From contig JAAYXB010000046.1 of NCBI GenBank assembly GCA_012516125.1, positions 1 through 53,617 on the forward strand: a DNA stretch of 53,617 bases. The letters run 5' to 3'. Of the stretch, positions 9,742 through 18,671 are shown in pieces (the stretch's first letter is position 1; every line of letters starts with the position of its first letter). Below the pieces are notes generated by a model. The model did no database searches and was not told the DNA's origin. It saw only the letters and a list, made by a program, of their open reading frames with translations. Source of the DNA: Bacillota bacterium. Its GTDB lineage: Bacteria; Bacillota; SHA-98; UBA4971. Made by a program: the position numbers and the translations under genes.

Positions 9742-9821
9742 TTCCGTAATCTCACTCCCTGGTGTCCTTCGTTACCGCGTTACGCGCAACGAAGCCACTA
9801 CTCTCTGTGCCGATATCGTCC

Positions 9822-11738
9822 CTATGCCGATACCGAGGGGAAGAGCGAAAGATCCGTGTGCGGCAGGAACAACGCCGACACGAACTCTTCCATGAACGTG
9901 TTCCCGACGCTGAGCTCGAGGTATGTCATGCGCCTTGCGACCAGCTCCACCTCGCGCCGGGCCTCGCGCCGGAGAAGGCACATCTTCGCGCCTTCCACAG
10001 ACGTGTTGCCGACGTACCGGTATACCGACTCCGGCAGGTCCGGCAGAAGCCCGATCTCAATAGCCTTGCGCACGTTGAGGTAGTTTCCGAAGCCGCCGGC
10101 GACGAGGATCTTCCTTATGTCCGAGATGTCCTGGTCCACCATCCTCAACATCGACCGTATGCCTGCGTACACCGCGGCCTTCGACCTTATGAGGTTCTTC
10201 ACGTCAGGCTCGGAGATGTATATGTCCTCGCCGGTCGCCGTCTCCTCCGCGAACGCCAGGACGAACTCGGGTCCTGTGTCGCCTGTGCGCATCCGCCTTC
10301 CCTCGTACGCAGTGTCGAAGGACCCGTTCCGCGAAATGATGCCCGCACGACGCAGCGACGCGAGGCAGTCTATGAGCCCGGACCCGCATATCCCGGCCGG
10401 CCTTGCAGCACCGATGGTGCGATACACCACCGCGTCACGGGACGGGTCAACCTCCACGCGCTCGATCGCCCCCTTCATGGCTCGCATCCCGTGGCGGATC
10501 CCGACCCCTTCGAAGGCCGGCCCCGCGGAGCACGCGCATGCAAGGAGCCAGTCCCTGTTGCCCAGGACCATCTCGCCGTTGGTGCCAATGTCCACGAACA
10601 GGACCACATCGTCAGAGCTCGCCACGCCGGTGGCCACCACCCCTGATGTGATGTCGCCTCCGACGTAGCTTGCGACGCCCGGCAGGCAGAACACCCATGC
10701 GTCGGGCGCGACCGCAAGCCCGATCTCCCTGGCCTTCACCGGCGGGACCGATGTCGCCGCCGGGGTGTATGGCTCCAGCCTTATATATGTCGGCGGGACC
10801 CCAAGGAGAAGATGGGTCATCGTGGTATTTCCGGCCGCGACCACCACCCGGATGTCCTCGCCCCTTATGCCAAGGTGGGACGCGGCCCCGGCGACAAGAT
10901 CGTTGATCGTTTCGATCACCGCTCCCTGGAGCTTCACGAGGCCGTCCTCGTTCTCATCGGCGTAGATGATACGCGATATGACGTCATCTCCGTATCGCGC
11001 CTGCCTGTTGTACGCCCCACGGACGTCGAGGGTCTCGCCGGTAAGAAGGTCCACGAGATGCGTGACGCATGTGGTCGTGCCGACATCCACGGCGAGGCCG
11101 TAGACGGGCGCATCGTCGCGGCCGGGCGATATGTCGACCACTTCCGTCATGCCTCTGGCGTCAACGCACGAGACCGTCACCTGCCAGGCACCCTCTCTCA
11201 TGAGGCGGGGGACCTTCCGTAGAAGCTCGAGTCCCACCTGGAAGTTGCGGGACCCTTCCTCCTTTGCAAGCGCGGTATACAGCCGTGTGAGGTCGCTCGA
11301 CGCATCTTCCAGCCCGGGTTCGGGCAGTTTGAGAAAGGTCTTTCGGAAAACCGGGCGAAGATGCGCCCTCTTACCCTCACCCTCTCGCTCCCCGCCCTCC
11401 TCTCCCACGGTCTGACCCCTCGCGCGGCCGGCGGCGAGCACCTGGTGTTCGGAGAGAAGCGATGCCTCCGGCACCTCCACCTCGAGGTCGCTTTGCACCA
11501 CAGCCTGGCAAGCCAGGACCATGCCGCGCGCTGCATCCTCAGGGCGCACTCGCTGCGACCTGGGCGCGTCCACCTGCCCTGATCTCACCACGACCCTGCA
11601 CTGGCCGCAGGTGCCGCTGCCCCCGCAAGCGCTTCGCAGCGTGACGCCGGCTGCAATCGCAGCATCGAGGATGGTCTTGCCCTCCGGCACAGGTATGCTT
11701 CTGCCATTCGGCAGGAACCTCACGGTATGCTCGGGCAT
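9822..11738 (-). CDS. Corrinoid activation/regeneration protein (RACo-like, ASKHA ATPase with [2Fe-2S] domain)
   Basis: Reductively reactivates the oxidised Co(II) corrinoid protein at the expense of ATP. The 638-residue protein has an N-terminal plant-type [2Fe-2S] ferredoxin domain (C38, C44, C47, C77), a linker, and a large ASKHA/DUF4445-type domain with the phosphate motifs LAVDVGTTT and FVDIGTNGE and the helix-capping segment ILVAGGFGNYL. A charged low-complexity stretch rich in Gly, Glu and Arg (about 105-135) sits between the two domains. GGGGGGC precedes the ATG. It is one base after the acsC stop, consistent with a dedicated activator of AcsCD. Confidence 0.92.
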   Translation of the reverse strand: MPEHTVRFLPNGRSIPVPEGKTILDAAIAAGVTLRSACGGSGTCGQCRVVVRSGQVDAPRSQRVRPEDAARGMVLACQAVVQSDLEVEVPEASLLSEHQVLAAGRARGQTVGEEGGEREGEGKRAHLRPVFRKTFLKLPEPGLEDASSDLTRLYTALAKEEGSRNFQVGLELLRKVPRLMREGAWQVTVSCVDARGMTEVVDISPGRDDAPVYGLAVDVGTTTCVTHLVDLLTGETLDVRGAYNRQARYGDDVISRIIYADENEDGLVKLQGAVIETINDLVAGAASHLGIRGEDIRVVVAAGNTTMTHLLLGVPPTYIRLEPYTPAATSVPPVKAREIGLAVAPDAWVFCLPGVASYVGGDITSGVVATGVASSDDVVLFVDIGTNGEMVLGNRDWLLACACSAGPAFEGVGIRHGMRAMKGAIERVEVDPSRDAVVYRTIGAARPAGICGSGLIDCLASLRRAGIISRNGSFDTAYEGRRMRTGDTGPEFVLAFAEETATGEDIYISEPDVKNLIRSKAAVYAGIRSMLRMVDQDISDIRKILVAGGFGNYLNVRKAIEIGLLPDLPESVYRYVGNTSVEGAKMCLLRREARREVELVARRMTYLELSVGNTFMEEFVSALFLPHTDLSLFPSVSA

Positions 11739-11739
11739 G

Positions 11740-13086
11740 TTACGCCCCCCATCTTGTCTTGACAAAGGATGGGATGCCGCTGGACTCACGCGGGCCGACC
11801 AGGACCTCCCACCCCGATTTCTCCTCGAGCTTTCCGCTCATGACCGCAACGTACCCCGGCAGGACGATCTTTCGGTGTCGCACCCTGTCCGCAGCGCCTG
11901 AGACGGCAAGGGCGTCCGCGATCTTCTCCGCGGTGAACTTCCCGGCAGCCCATGCCGTGAGCACGGACGTCCCTTCGGTGTCGATGACAAGGAGGTGCGA
12001 CGGAACCTTGCTCGCCTCGATGTCCCCCTGGACCGTGAAGAACGTGAGGGAGAAGTTGCTTGTCACGTAGAGCGGCGCGTCGGGACCCGCCTCCCCACCT
12101 ATGCTGTAGAGCTTCGGCTCCACCTGTATCGGCTTCTGCGGATCGGTATAGATGTTCTGGCGCAGCGTGACGAGGGGAAGCACCTGCCACCTCTCCAAAG
12201 AGCGCATCATCACTATGGAGGCGTACTTGGCCACGTAAACGCCGGCCTCGGCGACCTGAAGCTGCGGGTCCTCCGAGGTCACAAAGGCGATGGTCGGGTA
12301 GCCGAACGGCCGGAACTTTTTCTTTATGGCAAGTCGTCTGATCTGGGTAAGATCCGCGAGCGTCCTCGAAAGCCGCCGGCTACCCGAGTCCAGCACGAGG
12401 TCCTTGCACCCAGCACCGGCAACCTTCGTGGCAAGGTCCGCAAGCTCGTCGAGACTCCTGCCCCGCACGGCGACAGGGCACCCTGCCTCCCTTGCAAGCC
12501 CGGCCATGGCCTCCCAGTTGTCAGCTGTGGCTGCGTAGATGAGAGGCCTCGCCGCACCCGCCACCTCAAGCCCGGCTCTCATGACGCCCGGGTCCTCCGC
12601 CATGAGCACGAGCGGCAACCCGGGGGCGGCTCCGGCCACAGCCTTTACCGCATCCCCGAACGCACCGGCCTCGCCTGTGTCAGAGCGAACGCCGATGAGG
12701 TTCACCCGAAGGTGCTGGCCCACGCGCTCGAAGTCGAGCGACCAGATATATCTCGCCTTCTCCGCAAGGACCTGCGGTCCCTCAACGTCGCCAAGCTCAA
12801 ACCCAAGGCCTGTCTCGTGAAAGAACGTCTTGTCATGGCGGAACAACACGGTCTCGTCGCCGATATCGAGTTTGCGCTCGCCGGTGCCGATCGTCACAAG
12901 CCTTATCGGCGGAGCCGACGCAGACTCGAGCGCAGCCCTCGCCTCGTCGGAGACGTAGGGGCACGCATCGAGCGACGCCTTACCTGCGGCAAGTGCCATG
13001 GCGAACGCAAGGCAGGTAGGCGGCCCGCACTCGCGACAGTTCTTCTTCGGCAGCAGCTTGTATATCTCGAGTCCTGTAAGGCCCAT
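11740..13086 (-). CDS. acsC: Corrinoid/iron-sulfur protein large subunit (CdhE/AcsC)
   Basis: Carries the [4Fe-4S] cluster and the cobamide-binding domain of the corrinoid Fe-S protein. The 448-residue product has the N-terminal cluster motif C17, C20, C25, C42 (KKNCREC...), a central TIM-barrel, and the C-terminal cobamide-binding region. The second ATG (MGLTGLEIYK) is used because the AGGGGG ribosome site overlaps the first one (13092) and known homologues start there. It lies 127 nt after acsB, with a hairpin in the gap. Confidence 0.95.
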   Translation of the reverse strand: MGLTGLEIYKLLPKKNCRECGPPTCLAFAMALAAGKASLDACPYVSDEARAALESASAPPIRLVTIGTGERKLDIGDETVLFRHDKTFFHETGLGFELGDVEGPQVLAEKARYIWSLDFERVGQHLRVNLIGVRSDTGEAGAFGDAVKAVAGAAPGLPLVLMAEDPGVMRAGLEVAGAARPLIYAATADNWEAMAGLAREAGCPVAVRGRSLDELADLATKVAGAGCKDLVLDSGSRRLSRTLADLTQIRRLAIKKKFRPFGYPTIAFVTSEDPQLQVAEAGVYVAKYASIVMMRSLERWQVLPLVTLRQNIYTDPQKPIQVEPKLYSIGGEAGPDAPLYVTSNFSLTFFTVQGDIEASKVPSHLLVIDTEGTSVLTAWAAGKFTAEKIADALAVSGAADRVRHRKIVLPGYVAVMSGKLEEKSGWEVLVGPRESSGIPSFVKTRWGA

Positions 13087-13155
13087 TGGCATCCCCCTCT
13101 CTTACATCTCACGGAAGGCGCCCGCATGACCGGCGCCCGCTAGACCCCGGCTCCC

Positions 13156-13196
13156 GGCGCGCCGCCCGGCCGAAGAACCGACGCACGCGGCGCGCC
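13156..13196 (-). terminator. 10-bp inverted repeat in the acsB-acsC gap
   Basis: Perfect arms GGCGCGCCGC and complement, with a 21-nt loop, immediately after the acsB stop codon on the minus strand. No U-run follows, so readthrough into acsC is expected; it may tune the stoichiometry of AcsB against the corrinoid protein or protect the 3' end of the upstream message. Confidence 0.45.
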
Positions 13197-13213
13197 GCGC
13201 TCCCCCAAGGCCG

Positions 13214-15334
13214 CTACATAAGCGGAGGCATGGCAAGCGCCGGATGGCCCTTCTCCTCGAGGAACGGCAGGACCTCCTCGATGGTGGTCCCCACCGTCTC
13301 GTCGGCGATCTTGCCGTAGAAGCCCTCGAGGCCAAGCTCCTCCGCCCGCCGCGTGATGCCCTCCTTCAGGAACTCTTTGAGCTCCTGAGGCATCCATACG
13401 ATCCTGGTAAGGCCACCATCGGCCGCGATGAACTTACGCGACAGTATGTAGGACCTCCCGTGGCCCATGAACCCGGGCGTCTGCACCCCGCCACCCACGC
13501 TCCCCGCGAGGGTGGAGAACTTCATGCCACACGGCGTCATCCCGCCGAACTCGCGGTTGACGATCATGACACCGTTTGCCTCAGGCAGGATCGCCATGAT
13601 GCACTCGAAGCACCCGCACGAGGTCATGGGGTTCTCGAGGAGCGTGTACAGGTTGACCGCTTCCAGCGTGTTGTGGGAGGCGACCTTGAGGAACTCGTTC
13701 ACGCCGACCCATTGTCCCTTAACAGGCTCGATGCACTCGCCCTTCACAATGGGCTGGTTGGGGCCTGTGGGAGTGATCTCGTACGACGCCTTGGCGTCGA
13801 GCCAGCTTACCGCGCCGCACAGGCCGATCCGCTCCGGCGCCACGATGCATACGTGATTCGGGGCGAACGACTGGCAGAGCGTGCAGGAATAGAAGGTATC
13901 GACGGATTCATCGGTGAGCCCGGCGAGGCGCGCGTCGCGCGCCGCATACTTCCGCCGCGCCACCTCGATCTGCTCGTGCACCTGGGCTTCATCGGTTATG
14001 AGCGTGACCTGCACCCTGTCCACGATGGCCGGGAAGTCCGACTTGAACTTGGCGTACAGGATCTCGCCGAAATGGCGGATGCGGAAACCCTTCGCAAAGG
14101 CGTCGCGGCTTATGCGCATCCAGCAGATGTCCCTCTGCGCGATGTGCCAGCAGCCCTCGGCGTAGTTGATGAAGTAGTGGATCCGCCGCTCGAGCACGGG
14201 CTCGAAATCCTCCTGCATCTTACGGCCGGCCACGTCCACCATGATGCCGAGAGGCATCGCACACCCCGCGGCGACCTCGTCTATCTCGGGGCCGATGACG
14301 GTGATCTTCCCGTCCTCCACTTCGTCCATGGGCATCATCCGCACGAGCTCGAAGGCGGGCGACCTCTGGCCTCCGAACTCCACGTGCATGTCCTCCTTGC
14401 GGATGCGTTCGCCCTCGAACGCCGGCCCGAACGTGACCGGGATGGGGATGTCAACTATCTTGATCTTGATGTTCCGAAGCTCGAGCGCCCGCTGCACCAT
14501 CTTCACGTAGTCCGGCTCGGCCACGAAGAGATCGGGGATCTCCTCGACCTCCTGGTCGGTCACCACCGGAAAGCCCAGATGAACCGCGCCAAGCTCGGCG
14601 GCGATACGCACCTCGTCGAGCTCTCCGAGGGCGAGCACGAAGGCGTCCACCCTCTCCGCCTGGTACTTCAGCATCTCCTCACGCTTGCCGGGGGCGATGC
14701 CACCGAAGGCGAGCCCGGCGCGCAGGGCGAAGTTCACCGCGTGGATGGCCGCGGTGAAATGGCCGAGCGGGAACGCCATGTACTCAACGCCAAGACGCAT
14801 CCCCTCTTCCAGGAGTTGCTCGATTATGTCGTTGACCATTATCACGAGGATGCCCCGCTTCTGAAGCTCCTTGAAGAGCGTCACCGCGTCCTTCGACGTG
14901 CGCGCCTTCCCGATTATCACGGCGACCCCGGGGATGGTGTCGTCCACCAGGGGCACGCCCAGCTTGCGCAGGACCGCATCGGACACGAACCCCATGTACG
15001 GGGCCCTGTATGGGTTCCTGCCGTTTATGTACTTCAGCGCCTCGATGATCTCGGCCGCGAACAGCGTGGCCTCCCCTGCCGGCTTCGCGTTCTCGAGGGT
15101 GGGCTCGTGCCGTATCTTCGCCTTGAACTTGTTCAGCACGGCAGGGAGGTCCCCGATGGTCGGCGTGTCCTCCCCCGAAAGGCTCCGGATCACCGGCAGC
15201 CGGTAGGCGGTGTCAGGGTAGCCCACGGGCGTGTCCTCGCCATGGCGCCGTATGGCCTGGTTTAGGAGGATCTCCGCGTAGCTTGCGGCGATTATGGAGC
15301 CCTCAATAGCCGCCTTGCATAATTCTCTGGACAT
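13214..15334 (-). CDS. acsB: Acetyl-CoA synthase catalytic (alpha) subunit
   Basis: Condenses the methyl group from the corrinoid protein, CO and CoA into acetyl-CoA at the Ni-Ni-[4Fe-4S] A-cluster. All A-cluster ligands are present: C484/C487, C496 and C506 (CTLCQ, HVCIV, GLCGAV) and the C573-G-C575 motif that binds the distal Ni; their spacing equals that of the acetogen enzyme with a constant offset of 22. Length is 706 residues, slightly short at the N-terminus compared with about 729. The ATG with GGAGGGAGGG upstream overlaps the end of the oxidoreductase gene by 32 nt. A longer in-frame extension to 15511 is not conserved. Confidence 0.97.
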   Translation of the reverse strand: MSRELCKAAIEGSIIAASYAEILLNQAIRRHGEDTPVGYPDTAYRLPVIRSLSGEDTPTIGDLPAVLNKFKAKIRHEPTLENAKPAGEATLFAAEIIEALKYINGRNPYRAPYMGFVSDAVLRKLGVPLVDDTIPGVAVIIGKARTSKDAVTLFKELQKRGILVIMVNDIIEQLLEEGMRLGVEYMAFPLGHFTAAIHAVNFALRAGLAFGGIAPGKREEMLKYQAERVDAFVLALGELDEVRIAAELGAVHLGFPVVTDQEVEEIPDLFVAEPDYVKMVQRALELRNIKIKIVDIPIPVTFGPAFEGERIRKEDMHVEFGGQRSPAFELVRMMPMDEVEDGKITVIGPEIDEVAAGCAMPLGIMVDVAGRKMQEDFEPVLERRIHYFINYAEGCWHIAQRDICWMRISRDAFAKGFRIRHFGEILYAKFKSDFPAIVDRVQVTLITDEAQVHEQIEVARRKYAARDARLAGLTDESVDTFYSCTLCQSFAPNHVCIVAPERIGLCGAVSWLDAKASYEITPTGPNQPIVKGECIEPVKGQWVGVNEFLKVASHNTLEAVNLYTLLENPMTSCGCFECIMAILPEANGVMIVNREFGGMTPCGMKFSTLAGSVGGGVQTPGFMGHGRSYILSRKFIAADGGLTRIVWMPQELKEFLKEGITRRAEELGLEGFYGKIADETVGTTIEEVLPFLEEKGHPALAMPPLM

Positions 15335-16613
15335 TTCGCTTCCCTCCCTCCTGGAAGTAGCGACCCTTCTCGTCGATGACGTCCATGAAGGTGGCGTATG
15401 TGAAGTCGTCCGCAAGGATCCTCTCCGGGGCGTCGTCGCGCCTCGCCCTCGCCCGTATGAGCGCGAGCACGACCCCTGCCTTGTCAACGACACCTGCAAA
15501 GATCGCCCCACAGATGACGCGGTCCTTCAGGACGACCTTCCTATACCAGTTGCCGGCCCTTCTCTGCGCAAGCTCGACATAGCCGTTGCCGTCCCTGTCC
15601 CTCCTCGGGGACACGACCCCCATAGAGATGAACGGCACGCCGCAGATGTCGATGGAGTTCATGCCCACCGAACCAGGGTACCTCGTGGGAATGCCTGCCA
15701 TGTTGTGCGCCGCCACCTGGCCCTGTGACGTCGCAGCCGTCCACATGGCGTTGACCCTCGGCTCGCCCCACGCCATGTCATACGCCTCCGCCACGTCCCC
15801 GGCGGCGTAGATGTCAGGCACCGACGTCTTCAGGTGCTCGTCGACGATGATGCCCCTTCCCACGCGCGCCCCGCACGCCTTCGCCAGGCCGACCTCGGGA
15901 TCCACGCCTTTGCCGATGACGACGAGGTCGGCGTCCACCCGGCGGCCGTCCTGGAGCCTCACATGGCGCACCTCGTCGTCCCCCTCGATCTCCACCACGT
16001 CGCAGCGGGTATCGACGGCAAACCCATGCGCCTCCAGCAGGCGCCGGGCGATGGCCGCGGCCACATCGTCGAGCATCTGCGAGAGCACCCGCCCGGAGGC
16101 CGCCACCACCCTCACCTCGAGGCCGGCGTCGCGAAGCGCCCCGGCGACCTTCATACCGATCAGCCCGCCGCCCACCACCACTGCCTTTCGGGCGGCTTTC
16201 GCCCTCTCGGAGATCGCCACCGCGTCGTCCCATGTGCGGAGGGTGAAAACGCCCAGTTTTCCTGCGCCCGGGATATCCGGCAGCTTCGGCCGGCCGCCGG
16301 TGGCAAGCAGAAGCCTGTCATAGGGTATCTCGGAACCGTCGTCGAGGACGACTGCTTTCTTTCGCGGATCGACCGAGACGGCCTTTTTCCCCATGACCAG
16401 GTCCAGGCGGCGCGCCTCGTAGAACCCCGGGTCGCGAAGGAGCATGTCCCGTTCGCCGATCTTCCCAGCGATGTAGTATGAGGTCAGGCACCTTGAGTAA
16501 AACGGGCGCGCCTCGTCAGAGATGATGGTTATCTCGCACTTCGGGTCGAGACGCCTCAGGGTCTCGGCGCAGCTCATCCCGGCGGCGCTCCCCCCGATGA
16601 TCACGTGTTTCAC
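15303..16613 (-). CDS. FAD/NAD(P)-dependent oxidoreductase of the CODH/ACS locus
   Basis: 436-residue class I pyridine-nucleotide oxidoreductase. Visible: FAD motif IIGGSAAGMSCAETL at the N-terminus, a second Rossmann motif VVGGGLIGMKVAGALRDAG near 150, and the FAD-closing motif VPDIYAAGDVAEAYD near 265, followed by a C-terminal dimerisation domain. The GTG start has GGGGGTGG upstream. No disulfide CxxxxC redox pair is seen, which points to the NADH oxidase/rubredoxin reductase/NirB-like branch. It overlaps acsB and follows cooS by 13 nt, so it could link NAD(P)H to CODH or to a ferredoxin; the partner is not known. Confidence 0.88.
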   Translation of the reverse strand: MKHVIIGGSAAGMSCAETLRRLDPKCEITIISDEARPFYSRCLTSYYIAGKIGERDMLLRDPGFYEARRLDLVMGKKAVSVDPRKKAVVLDDGSEIPYDRLLLATGGRPKLPDIPGAGKLGVFTLRTWDDAVAISERAKAARKAVVVGGGLIGMKVAGALRDAGLEVRVVAASGRVLSQMLDDVAAAIARRLLEAHGFAVDTRCDVVEIEGDDEVRHVRLQDGRRVDADLVVIGKGVDPEVGLAKACGARVGRGIIVDEHLKTSVPDIYAAGDVAEAYDMAWGEPRVNAMWTAATSQGQVAAHNMAGIPTRYPGSVGMNSIDICGVPFISMGVVSPRRDRDGNGYVELAQRRAGNWYRKVVLKDRVICGAIFAGVVDKAGVVLALIRARARRDDAPERILADDFTYATFMDVIDEKGRYFQEGGKRNVQRIMQGGY

Positions 16614-16626
16614 GAGAGACCACCCC

Positions 16627-18570
16627 CTACTCCGCGACCATGGCCTCATCGAGGCTGGCCGTGGAGTACTTTCGCCTCCAGTTCCGGTAGTTCAGCGCCT
16701 CGATGAGCTTTTCTGCGGCCTTCATAGGGTCGGTCTCCAGGATAAAGTAGCCTCCGAAGACGTCCTCGGCTATCTTCGTCACCACCTCGGTGACGAGGCT
16801 GCTCCCGTACACCGGCGGGATAACCCCCACGTGGGTCGGGAAACCCAGCGTAACGGCCCATGCGCCGATGGAGACAGCCTTCTCGTGCATGGCCTCGGGC
16901 GCCGTCGCGACGAACGGGATATCCGCCACGTCGCTGCCCATCTCCTTCGCGATGAGCACCGCAAGGTCCACCGGGCGCGAGTTGTCCACGCACGACCCCA
17001 TGTGGAACGCAAGCGGCAGGCCCCCGTCGAACCCCGAGGCCTTCCCGAGCCTCTCGAGGAACCGCGTAAGCCCTGGTCCGGCAAACTCTTTCACCGCTCC
17101 CGAGGTCATGTAACCGGCCTTGGCCATGGCGCCTGCTGCGCACCCGGTCGCCACGATGAACACGTCGTTCCTCGCAAGCTCGCGGGCGATGGTGAGGTGG
17201 CCCTCGTCGTGCCTGGCCTTGGTGTTGGTGCACCCGGCGAAGAGGGCGATCCCCCGTATCTCGCCCTCCTCAATGGCGTCCACAAGGGCCCTGATAGGCT
17301 TCTCCCGGTTGACGGACGCGAAAACCTCGAGCATCGCCTCGAGGCTGAAGCCCGCCACGACCTCGTTCTTGACCTGCGGCACGTGGACCCTTGCGGGATC
17401 GCGCTCGCGGTAGGCCTCGATCGCGAGCTTTACTATGCGCCGGGCGCTCTCCTTCGCCTTCTCCTCGCGGAAGTCCACGTGATAGGCGCCGGGGATCTTC
17501 GAGAACGGTATCGTCGTGATGAGCCTGGTGTGGAAGCATTCGCACAGTGTTTTGAGAGCCGGCATGATGCACTGGAGATCCACGATTATGGCATCCACGG
17601 CGCCGGTCATTATCGCAAGCTCCTGGGCGATGAAGTTCGTGGCGAGCGGGATGCCCTTCCTCATGAGCACTTCGTTGGCGGTGCAGCATATGCCGACCAC
17701 ATTGATTCCCGCCGCCCCGGCTGCCCTCGCCTCGTCCTCCATCTCACGGGCGACGTCCACCACGATCTCGCTGAGGAGCGGGATGTGCCCGTGGACGGTG
17801 ATGTTGACCTTCGCTGGGTCGATGACCCCGAGGTTCGCATAGCTCCTGACGGGGCGCGGCGTACCAAACAGGATGTCGGTGAGGTCGGTGCTGAGGTGGC
17901 ACCCTGCGTAGTCGGCGAGCGCGCTCTTGAGCCCGCCGAAAATGAGGTTGACGGGATCGGCGTCCACGCCCATGGTGGATCTGTGCATGACCTCTGCGAT
18001 GGCGCCGTTGATGTTGCTGGGCATGATGGCGCACTCTTCGAACTTCTCCGTCATGCCAGGTGTAACAGTGGACGTAACCCAGGTGCAGGGCTCCTCCTCG
18101 AGCCGGGAGAAGTCGCGAAGCGCGGCAAGGGTCACCTCGCGCGTTATCTCTTGCGGCGTCTTGCCAGCCGGGTTGAGCCCTATTCGCCTTGCTACCGCCT
18201 CAGCCTTGGCCGGATCGGCGATGCGATAGTCCGGCGCCTGGCCGTCCAGGTGCGCGAGAAGCGTGAGCGCCACATGCCGCCCGTGATCCGAGTGGGCGGC
18301 CGTGCCCCCGGCTATGCTGCGGATGAGGTTCCTCGCTACGATGGAATAGTCTTGTGCCCCGCATATGCCGCGCGTGGCCCCCTCGCCGAACGGGTCGATC
18401 CGGCAGGGACCCTGGAGGCATATCCGGCAGCACACGCCGAGGTTTCCGAATCCGCATAAAGGCTCCTGGGCGCGGCATCTATCCCAGGCCGTCTCGAGGC
18501 CCTGCTCTTCGGCGCGCTTCAGCATCTCGAGAGCCGCGGGATCGACGGTCCTTCCCTCCAGCCTCCCCAT
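16627..18570 (-). CDS. cooS: Anaerobic Ni-Fe carbon monoxide dehydrogenase catalytic subunit
   Basis: Interconverts CO and CO2 at the Ni-Fe-S C-cluster. The 647-residue product keeps every cluster ligand: D-cluster C39/C47, B-cluster C48, C51, C56, C70, and C-cluster His near 260-262 with C295 or C296, C334, C447, C477 and C527. The chosen ATG (MGRLEGR) has AAGGGGGG 9 nt upstream; an in-frame extension to 18756 runs across the Rex-like operator and the cooF end and is rejected. It heads the cooS-acsBC block and probably has its own regulated transcription start. Confidence 0.97.
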   Translation of the reverse strand: MGRLEGRTVDPAALEMLKRAEEQGLETAWDRCRAQEPLCGFGNLGVCCRICLQGPCRIDPFGEGATRGICGAQDYSIVARNLIRSIAGGTAAHSDHGRHVALTLLAHLDGQAPDYRIADPAKAEAVARRIGLNPAGKTPQEITREVTLAALRDFSRLEEEPCTWVTSTVTPGMTEKFEECAIMPSNINGAIAEVMHRSTMGVDADPVNLIFGGLKSALADYAGCHLSTDLTDILFGTPRPVRSYANLGVIDPAKVNITVHGHIPLLSEIVVDVAREMEDEARAAGAAGINVVGICCTANEVLMRKGIPLATNFIAQELAIMTGAVDAIIVDLQCIMPALKTLCECFHTRLITTIPFSKIPGAYHVDFREEKAKESARRIVKLAIEAYRERDPARVHVPQVKNEVVAGFSLEAMLEVFASVNREKPIRALVDAIEEGEIRGIALFAGCTNTKARHDEGHLTIARELARNDVFIVATGCAAGAMAKAGYMTSGAVKEFAGPGLTRFLERLGKASGFDGGLPLAFHMGSCVDNSRPVDLAVLIAKEMGSDVADIPFVATAPEAMHEKAVSIGAWAVTLGFPTHVGVIPPVYGSSLVTEVVTKIAEDVFGGYFILETDPMKAAEKLIEALNYRNWRRKYSTASLDEAMVAE

Positions 18571-18653
18571 TGTCTTGTTCCCCCCTTGCTCGAAGCTGGC
18601 CAAGCCGTCCGACAATTCTCTCTTGCAGCTGGTATTCCCATGATTGTGACGGC

Positions 18654-18671
18654 TTGTGATAGGCTTCACAA
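18654..18671 (-). promoter_or_regulatory. Rex operator upstream of cooS
   Basis: On the minus strand the site reads TTGTGAAGCCTATCACAA, a perfect TTGTGA-N6-TCACAA inverted repeat that fits the 18-bp Rex consensus of Gram-positive bacteria (TTGTGAA-N4-TTCACAA) except in the inner bases. It begins directly after the cooF stop codon and lies 84 nt before the cooS start. A further TTGTGA half-site follows 10 bases away on the plus strand. A rex gene is encoded 2.3 kb away. Confidence 0.75.

Noticed and set aside
13244-15265. 673-codon plus-strand frame opposite acsB
   Set aside because: acsB on the other strand has all A-cluster ligands; this frame is a shadow.
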